Shown here in pieces: positions 57,108 to 64,000 of a stretch of 64,000 bases of DNA. The stretch comes from Hygrophila difformis (taxonomy: Eukaryota; Streptophyta; Magnoliopsida; Lamiales; Acanthaceae): contig JAOANR010000003.1 of the NCBI GenBank assembly GCA_030278955.1, positions 20,111,050 through 20,175,049 of the forward strand, in the 5' to 3' direction. A program made the translations under genes and the position numbers. Under the pieces are notes generated by a model. That model ran no database searches. It was not told the DNA's origin and was given only the letters and a program-made list of their open reading frames with translations. Within the stretch, counting starts at the first letter, position 1. The number at the start of each line of letters is the position of its first letter.

Positions 57108-58778
57108 TGGGTACTTCAGCTTCATATGCTCCTTGGTTTCCCAAGTAGCATCTTCAGCCCCATGCCTAGACTACAGCACCTTAACCATCGGGATGGTTTT
57201 GTGCCTCAAAACCCTTTTCTTCGCATCAATCACCCGAACTAGATACTCCTTATACTCCAGACTTGCATCCAACTCAATTTCATCAGGCTGGATAATCTTA
57301 GATGGGTCAGACACGAACTTCCAGAGTTGAGACACATGAAAGACATCATGAGCTCGGCCCACTTCGGCTGGTAAAGCCAACCTATAAGCCACTTTACCAA
57401 TTCTCTCCACAATCTCATAGGCTCCAATGTATCTCGGGCTCAACTTGCCCTTCTTACTAAACCGGCGTACCCCTTTCATAGGCGATACCCGCAGTAACAC
57501 CCTATCACCAACCTCAAACTCCACATCTCGACGAGCTAAATCAGCATAGCACTTCTGTCTATCCTGAGCTTCTTTCATATGATCCCTAATGATCCTCACC
57601 AATTCCACAGTCTGCTCAATCATTTCAGGGCCCATATTCACCTTATCGGTTGGATCATTCCAACATAAAGGACTCCTACACTTCCTCCCATACAATGCCT
57701 CGAAGGGGGCCATACCAATACTTGCATGGTAACTGTTATTGTAACTGAACTCCACCAAACTAAGGTGATTCTCCCAACTTCCCTGAAAGTCCAATGCACA
57801 AGCTCGCAGCATATCCTCTAAAGCCCTAATGGTCCTCTCCGTCTGACCATCTGACTGAGGATGCCATGCAGTACTCATGCTAATCTGTGTGCCAAATGCT
57901 GCCTGCACATCCTTCCAAAACTTGGACAGGAATCTGGAATCCCGATCAGACACAATCTCCTTGGGAATCCCAAATCTCTTAACAACATGCTGAATATAAG
58001 CCTGGGTAAGCTGGCTCATACTCCATGTCAGCCTCATAGGTATGAATACTGCACTCTTTGTCAATCGATCCACCACTACCCAGATAGTGTCCATCTTCCT
58101 CAGCGTCTGAGGCAATCCTGTCACAAAATCCATGGAAATGGATTCCCACTTCCATTTGGGCACTGCTAGAGGCTGTAGCAAACCCATCGGTCTCATGTGC
58201 TCAACCTTCACTCGCTGACAGGTCACACACTTAGCCACATATTCAACTATCTCCCTCTTCATGTTGTTCCACCAATAAGTCTGTCGGATGTCCTTATACA
58301 TCTTTGTGACCCCTGGGTGAACAGAATAAGGAGTCGTGTGGGCTTCATCCATGACCTTTCTCTTCAGGTCATCACAACACTCCGGAATGCACCATCTATC
58401 ACCATATCTCACCATGCCCGTATCATCAATTCTGAAACCCGGAGCCTTACTATCCTGAATCTTCTGTCTCAGTACTGCCATCTCCCCGCTATCATGCTGA
58501 CTGGCAAATATCTCATCAATCAAAGAAGATGCAGTAACTAGCATGTTTAAAGTGTGCTTAACAGAGCCAACAGGAACTACCTGAACCTCAAGTTTAAAGA
58601 GTTCCCTACGCCATTCCGGCATCACCCCCAAGCATGCCACTGAATGATGATCCTTCCTGCTCAAATCATCCGCCACCCGGTTCGCCTTTCCCTCAATGTA
58701 CTGAATATCAGTGTCATAGTCCTGTAACAACTCCATCCACCTCCTCTGCCTGCCACTCATGTGGTGTGAGGTGTACAA
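57108..58778 (-). pseudogene. Tekay-like RNase H end, integrase and chromodomain-like tail
   Basis: The integrase has HHCC (H..HPGVTKMYKDIRQTYWW, KCVTCQRVKVEH), a DDE core (DFVTGLP, IVSDRDSRF, QSDGQTERTI), a GPY-like/C-terminal region (KLSPRYIGAYEI, DVFHVSQLW) and a chromodomain-like stretch (SLEYKEYLVRVIDAK, HKTIPMVKVL). The next codon is TAG where related elements have Trp (VKVLW), and after it the frame goes on as SRHGAEDATWETKEHMKLKY to about 57090. One point nonsense thus removes the end of the chromodomain. Near 58784, the RNase H is cut by a deletion and frame change (THDLG then a displaced KCLYTSHHMS). Confidence 0.85.
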
Positions 58779-58783
58779 ACACT

Positions 58784-59401
58784 TCAGATTCTTATGATCT
58801 GAATAAATTCTACACTTTGCCCCATCCCCAAATCGTGAGTCGGGTAGTTTTGCTCATGTGGCTTAAGCTGTCGAGATGCATAAGCAATCACCTTCCCGTT
58901 CTGCATCAACACACAACCTAAACCCTTAAGTGACGCATCCGTGTAAACTTCATACTCTCCTGAATCATCAGGTAGTACCAAAACAGGTGCCTCTGTCACT
59001 TTCTTCTTTAACAGTTTGAATGCCTGCTCACAATCCTCATCCCATCTAAATCTGACATCTTTTCTCAACAATCTCGTCAGAGGTCTAGCAATACTAGAGA
59101 ACCCCTCAATGAATCTGCGGTAGTAGCCCACAAGACCCAGGAAACTCCGAATCTCTCCCACATTATTCGGGGCTTGCCACTTTTGCACTGCTTCCACCTT
59201 AGCCGGGTCAACTGCAATACCTTCACCAAAAATAATGTGTCCTAGAAAAGACACATTCTCCAACCAAAACTCACATTTAGAGAGTTTAGCATATAGTTTA
59301 TGCTCTCGCAATGTGTTCAACACTGTCCTCAGATGACCAGCATGAGCCTGCCGAGTCGGCGAATAGACCAGAATATCATCTATGAACACAACCATGCACA
59401 C
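58784..59401 (-). pseudogene. Tekay-like RT end and RNase H
   Basis: It starts with the RT catalytic box [11 protein letters not shown] (FIDD). Then come [16 protein letters not shown], the connection region [19 protein letters not shown] and RNase H ([41 protein letters not shown]). The C-terminal RNase H is lost in a deletion of perhaps 50 bp, inferred from the missing block between THDL and KCLYTSHH. Confidence 0.85.
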
Positions 59402-60548
59402 ATCCAGTAGGGGACGAAATACTCTGCATCAGATCCATGAAGATCGCTGGTGCGTTAGTCAAACCAAAAGGCATGACCGTGAATTCAAAGTGTCCATAAC
59501 GAGTTCGGAATGTTGTCTTAGGCCTATCAGCCTCTGCCACCCTTATCTGATGGTAGCCCGATCTCAAATCAATCTTACTAAATACACTGGCCCCTCTCAA
59601 CTGATCAAACAGATCCTCAATCCGAGGTAGAGGATACTTATTCTTCACTGTGATTCGGTTCAAACCCCTGTAGTCGATGCACATCCTCATCGACCCATCC
59701 TTCTTCTTAACAAACTGCACAGGAGCTCCCCAAGGCGAGCTACTCGGCTGGATATACCCCTTACTAGTAAGCTCATTCAACTGATCCTTCAACTCCTTCA
59801 ATTCAGCATGGGCCATTCGGTAAAGAGCCTTAGAAATAGGAGTTGCATCAGACATCAACTCGATAGTAAAATCAATCTCCCGAGCGGGTGGGAGACCAGG
59901 AATTTCGTCGGGAAATACATCCCCGAACTCAAAGACAACAGGGACACTCGAAGCAGCAGGAACCTCTGCTCGAAGATCCCTCATGTTCCACAGGGAAAGA
60001 GAAGAACCCCTGCGCATCAAATCACACAACGCAGCAACAGAAAACACACTAATAGCAGGTGGAATTAAAGAAGGTCGGTAAGAGACATACTTATCGAGAG
60101 GATCTCGGAAGGAAATACGTGGAATACCATAATCGATAACAGCACGATGGCGAGTCAGCCAATCCATGCCCAAAATTACGTCAAAGTCAGCCAGACTAAA
60201 AACCACCAAGTCGGCTCTGAACTCACGGCCCTCGATGCTCAATACCATATCTCGCCATATGTAATCACTACGAATGATATCACCCGAAGGCAAGGAAACG
60301 GGAATCTGGTAGGGCACCAACGGTCCTACTCCATGCTCCCGCAGAAATCGCAAAGCCACGAACGAACACGAGGCTCCCGAATCAAATAATACTAAGGAAG
60401 AGTGATTCGCAACAGTAATAGTACCTAAACAGGATATAAAGTTTACAAAGACAGAGCAAAATGAAAAGAAAATAAATAACTGCAGGAATTTAAAACTCAC
60501 CTGCAAGAACGTCATCCCTGCGATCCGCCTCCGTGCGGTCCAGGACAT
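59376..60548 (-). pseudogene. Tekay-like protease and RT, frameshifted at the RT catalytic box
   Basis: Retropepsin with [12 protein letters not shown] and [17 protein letters not shown]. Then RT with [51 protein letters not shown] and [20 protein letters not shown]. The frame breaks at 59400-59440 (MQSISSPTG, where the displaced frame reads VFRPLLDV). A TGA (60549-60551) separates this ORF from gag in the same frame, a possible read-through or a nonsense codon. Confidence 0.85.
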
Positions 60549-61674
60549 TCAATCTGCCACCTCTATCAGCCGAACCGGTCTACCCCGGCCTGTATGTGGG
60601 CAATCTGCTCGGCGATGACCCACCTCGTGGCAAGTCCAGCAACGGTACACGGGTCGCCCATTGGGACCAACCTCACGAACAGGTAGCGGTGCACAGCCAC
60701 CATCTCTGCCTACCTCAGCACGACCCCCATCACGGCGGCCCCTAACAGCAGGTTGGCCTCTCTGATCGCGGCCTCTGTGCCCCTCACGACCCTTCTCCCT
60801 ATGCCTCTTTTTACTTTGCCACTGCTGGCGTTCTTCAGACCGACTCTCCTCCACATATAGGGCCTGATCGAACGCCTTAGACAATGTATCATAACCTCGA
60901 TAGCCAAAAGAGGACTTAATCCCTGCCCGGAGACCGGAAATGAAACGACGAACCTCGTCCCTACCAGTGGGCATAACTTCCGGAGCATACCTCATAAGCT
61001 CCACAAACTTCCTGTGATAAGCGGTCACGCTCATACTTTCTGTCTGTCTCAAACCCATAAATTCCATTTTCTTCGCCTCCAAGACATGTGGTGGATAGAA
61101 TGGGAACTAAGAGCCTCTGTAAACTGCTCCCAGTTGAACCGGGTCGAGCGAGTAGGTCGTGCTCGTAGGTCCTCCACCAATGCAGTGCTTCCCATTCAAG
61201 GTAGTGGGAAGCCGCATAGACCTTCTGGTCCTCAGGACAGTTGATACTAATAAGAACCCGACCCAACTGGTACTTCTTCTCCAGATCAGAAGGACTGGCA
61301 TCCCCTGCAAACTTTGGTGGACGGTGCTTTGTGGACAGATCCACATAATCCACATGGACTGGAACAGGTGCAGGGGCAGGCTGCACGACAGGCTGTGGTA
61401 ACAACTGAAATAACTGTGCCAGTTGCTGAGCGAACTCAATTGGATTGAAGGCAGCTGCTCCTCCTACTGGTGGATTCCCGAGAGGCACCTGAGCAACAGG
61501 TGGCACCTCCGGTACGGATGGAGGAGGAGGAGGTAATCCATCATTCATCGCCTCAACATCATCAGGTTGAACCTCCTCAGGAACAAAATCCCCAGCCCTA
61601 TCCCCAACTGGCGGGCCTTGGTTTCTGCGGGGCCTCCCTCGTCGCCCAGTACCTCTAGCTCGGTAAGGAACCAT
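60549..61674 (-). pseudogene. Tekay-like gag, frameshifted
   Basis: It starts MVPYRARGTGRRGRPRRNQ (ATG at 61674). A proline-rich spacer follows, then a retrotrans_gag domain (RPPKFAGDASPSDLEKKYQL, KVYAASHYLEWEALHWWRTY). A frame change near 61107-61130 leads to VTAYHRKFVELMRYAPEVMP, an Arg-rich stretch and the knuckle CWTCHEVGHRRADCPHTGRG. The longer upstream ATG (61731) adds an N-terminus unlike gag and is disfavoured. Confidence 0.82.
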
Positions 61675-61731
61675 TCTGATATGCAAAACAGACACAACAC
61701 GAACAACCATGTCAGCAGAAATCACCAACAT

Positions 61732-62016
61732 ACATTTATCATAAATGAATGATTACAGAATAAGAATATAACAATTAAATAAATAAACAATGTATTCACA
61801 GTCCTCAATGACTGTCAAGTCACAAGGATCCTGACTGAAGTACCATTGTTCTTCCACAGTTCCCTAACTGTGGCTCAACCTGGTATGCGCAAAACTCAAC
61901 AAAAATAAGAATAGGAATGCAAATCTACACTATATGTATCCCACACACACATCTCACCGCCTATGTCTACACCAATTTTAATGCAATAAAAGAACACACA
62001 GGCTCTAATACCACTC
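61732..62016 (-). other. Tekay-like 5' leader with primer-binding site
   Basis: The leader between LTR and gag. Bases 62002-62013 read TGGTATTAGAGC on the element strand, one mismatch from the Met-tRNA primer site TGGTATCAGAGC. Confidence 0.8.
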
Positions 62017-62603
62017 TGTAACGCCCCGAAAATTCAAACCTGATTTTCGCAAGCATTACCGCCGTACTAACTACTATAAACTAGTGGCCAGCTAATTTAA
62101 AACAGCTAGTACAAGGCTGAGCAAACCTAAAGTGATCATCTGATTAATCCAATTTCATGCGGAATCTAAAATAAAATAAAACACAAAGGTACTTAAATAA
62201 TCCCCACAGAATAACTGAATAACAAAAACAATCCCTGTCAGAGTATCAGGCTACAAGCCTTTCAAATATAATCTGCCATCCTGCCAATAAAACAGAAACA
62301 AGGCTACCAGCCAAAGCAGTAGACACATAAGGCCACAGGCCGACAGAATGTAAATCCTAGGCTCACAGGCCTCAACTAGTCAACAAAGTATCAAGTAACA
62401 ACAATCAACAGAGTACAACATAAATAAACATAATAAAAAGAACATGAGAATCCTATCTATGTGTTCTCTCATCCCCATACCCCAATCATGCTCCAGCGCC
62501 TCCAACAGGATCTATAAAACAGACAAAAGCAAAAGGGAGTCAGTACAACGTACTGAGCAAGGCCACGTGTTGGGGAGTAAAGGATAACAGAGCAACAAGA
62601 GTA

Positions 62604-62663
<60 letters not shown>

Positions 62664-64000
62664 TAAAGCATGAATAATAGAGCAGAATAAACATAAAAGC
62701 AAATAAACATCACACTGTCCCATACCGGTGCTTCAACCACAATCATACAATTTATGCACGTGATGCATGGCCTAACATACACCTATCTAACCTATATGCA
62801 AATGCAATGAATATGCCTAGCCGACACCTAAAAACCCGGGCGGTATGAACCCACGGGTGAGGATATCATCAACTCTAACCCGTTACAGGGTAACATACAC
62901 CATCCCCGCAGGGATCACAGGCATCACAACCTAATCATACACCCCGAAGGGCCAACAGGCATCACAGCCAATAATCACACCCCAAAGGGCCATCGAGACT
63001 CAACAACACCTATGAAGGCTGCCCGATCAATTATACTCAATACCCCCACAAGGGGTCAATTCCACAAATTCCATCATAATACTAGAGAATAGGTCACAGC
63101 AATATAAATACTTAATTATTCATTCCACATGATGGTAAAAAAATTGCATAATCAACCGCTCATCTCAAGCCTTGGTGACAAATCGCCATTTACAAGATAA
63201 ATCCCAAGCTTATCAAATATTATACTTATTCTGCTATAGTTCCAACAAGAATTTCTCTATTCCTTGTATTAGACAGCAACCACCTAATATTAAGATCAAA
63301 ATAACTTATACATATATGTACTGATATCATTATCTAATACAAAATCCACCTAGAATAGTCTTACAACAATTCAATACCAATCCATAGATAATATATTTAT
63401 ACATATATATACCCACGAGTTGAGTTAATAGTAAAAACAATGCCCAAATCACCACCTGTAATCCACTCGACCAATTCACAATAAAAGTGGGAGGCATCAG
63501 ATTTAATTTCAAGACATCAATTAACAAATTCATAAGCAGAATCAAAACTTAAAGAGATATTCAATTTGACTTTGCCTATACCGTGCCGTACAGACGAATT
63601 CACAAAATTTTAATGAAACCGAAGTTCCTAAGCAGAATGCTTTCCAAGAAATTTCAGAGATATAATGGTAAAACACATATAACCCTTGCACTATCACTTC
63701 CAATACCCCCAAACACGTAATTTAAGCATATAAATCCCTTGCCTGATATCTTCTCAACGATTAAACACCTCCGAATTACTCAAATTCGAATCCGATCGGC
63801 CAAAACAACTCACAAACCTAGCATTTCGAAACATCCCCAAATGACCACCAAAACGATCGAAATAAAAATCATAGCGAAGAAGACGATGAGGAGAATTGTT
63901 TACCTTCAACTGCTCAATCAATCGGCCAAGAAACGTGATAGTTTGGACGAGCCGAAGATCGCCCAAAAACCTCCCAATCGGTTGGCCTCCACTCTTTCTC
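62017..64000 (-). repeat. Tekay-like 5' LTR (truncated by window)
   Basis: It matches the 3' LTR over its whole visible length. Its microsatellite (62605-62664) is shorter. The missing right end prevents a full comparison. Confidence 0.88.
62605..62664. repeat. (TAA)n microsatellite in the 5' LTR
   Basis: An uninterrupted TAA run shorter than that in the other LTR. Length changes after insertion are likely. Confidence 0.9.

Larger units (their letters stand above)
54791..64000 (-). mobile_element. Ty3/Gypsy chromovirus (Tekay/Del-like), right LTR cut by window
   Basis: The left LTR is 54791-56994 (3' LTR in element orientation). The second LTR starts at 62017 and is cut at 64000, about 220 bp short of full length. 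The primer site is 62002-62013 and the polypurine tract 56995-57007. The pol order is protease, RT, RNase H, integrase and a chromodomain-like C-terminus. The two LTRs are very similar by eye. A downstream TSD cannot be checked. Confidence 0.88.

Noticed and set aside
60425..60500. 76-bp GTGAGT...TTTAG intron-like stretch at the start of the Tekay protease
   Set aside because: Splicing would remove 76 bases (not a multiple of three) and put the protease out of frame, whereas the unspliced sequence reads straight through.

Overview
This window is plant nuclear DNA, most likely from a eudicot. The evidence is spliced plant genes (an embryo-specific ATS3 protein and a SHINE/WIN1-type AP2/ERF factor), a plant acyl-activating-enzyme relic, and plant-type retrotransposons (Copia, Tat, Athila-like, Tekay chromovirus, plant L1) together with many MITEs. 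Order or family cannot be fixed from the sequence alone. All repeat boundaries and target-site duplications (TSDs) below were read by eye.

Layout. 1-2848: 5' LTR and broken gag of a minus-strand Copia element running off the left edge. 2849-5420: AT-rich spacer with a Stowaway-like MITE, a hAT-type MITE carrying a nested MITE, and a tRNA-derived SINE. 5565-7580: frameshifted acyl-CoA synthetase (AAE) pseudogene. 8079-9049: intact three-exon ATS3 gene on the minus strand. 9539-12382: SINEs, a 5'-truncated L1 inserted in one SINE, a MITE and a hAT remnant. 12684-35321: a 22.6-kb nested block. Its outer shell is a plus-strand Tat-lineage Gypsy element (two RNase H domains). Its gag is split by a minus-strand Athila-like gag-protease element lacking reverse transcriptase (14835-23337) and by a hAT MITE (24557-25364). 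Its 3' third carries an antisense, multi-exon plant-mobile-domain (PMD) gene. 35802-36567: intact SHN/WIN1-type gene. 37154-48245: MITEs, two long-TIR Mutator-like elements, a SINE, a tandem duplication, a minisatellite-bearing TIR element and a Ulp1-like protease fragment. 48601-54392: nearly full-length L1 LINE inserted in a MITE. 54791-64000: minus-strand Tekay-type Gypsy chromovirus with one complete and one cut LTR, its pol broken in several places.

Only two host genes look functional (ATS3 and SHN/WIN1-type). Everything else is transposon-derived or decayed. The most unusual part is the antisense gene of the Tat element at about 30.0-34.8 kb. It has in-phase short exons that look duplicated from one another, consensus splice sites, a nuclear-localisation-like basic patch, a PMD core, a coiled-coil tail and a TATA-like box just inside the right LTR. 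The order of insertions can be read from the nesting: Tat element first, then the Athila-like element and hAT MITE, then a MITE inside the Athila-like protease.
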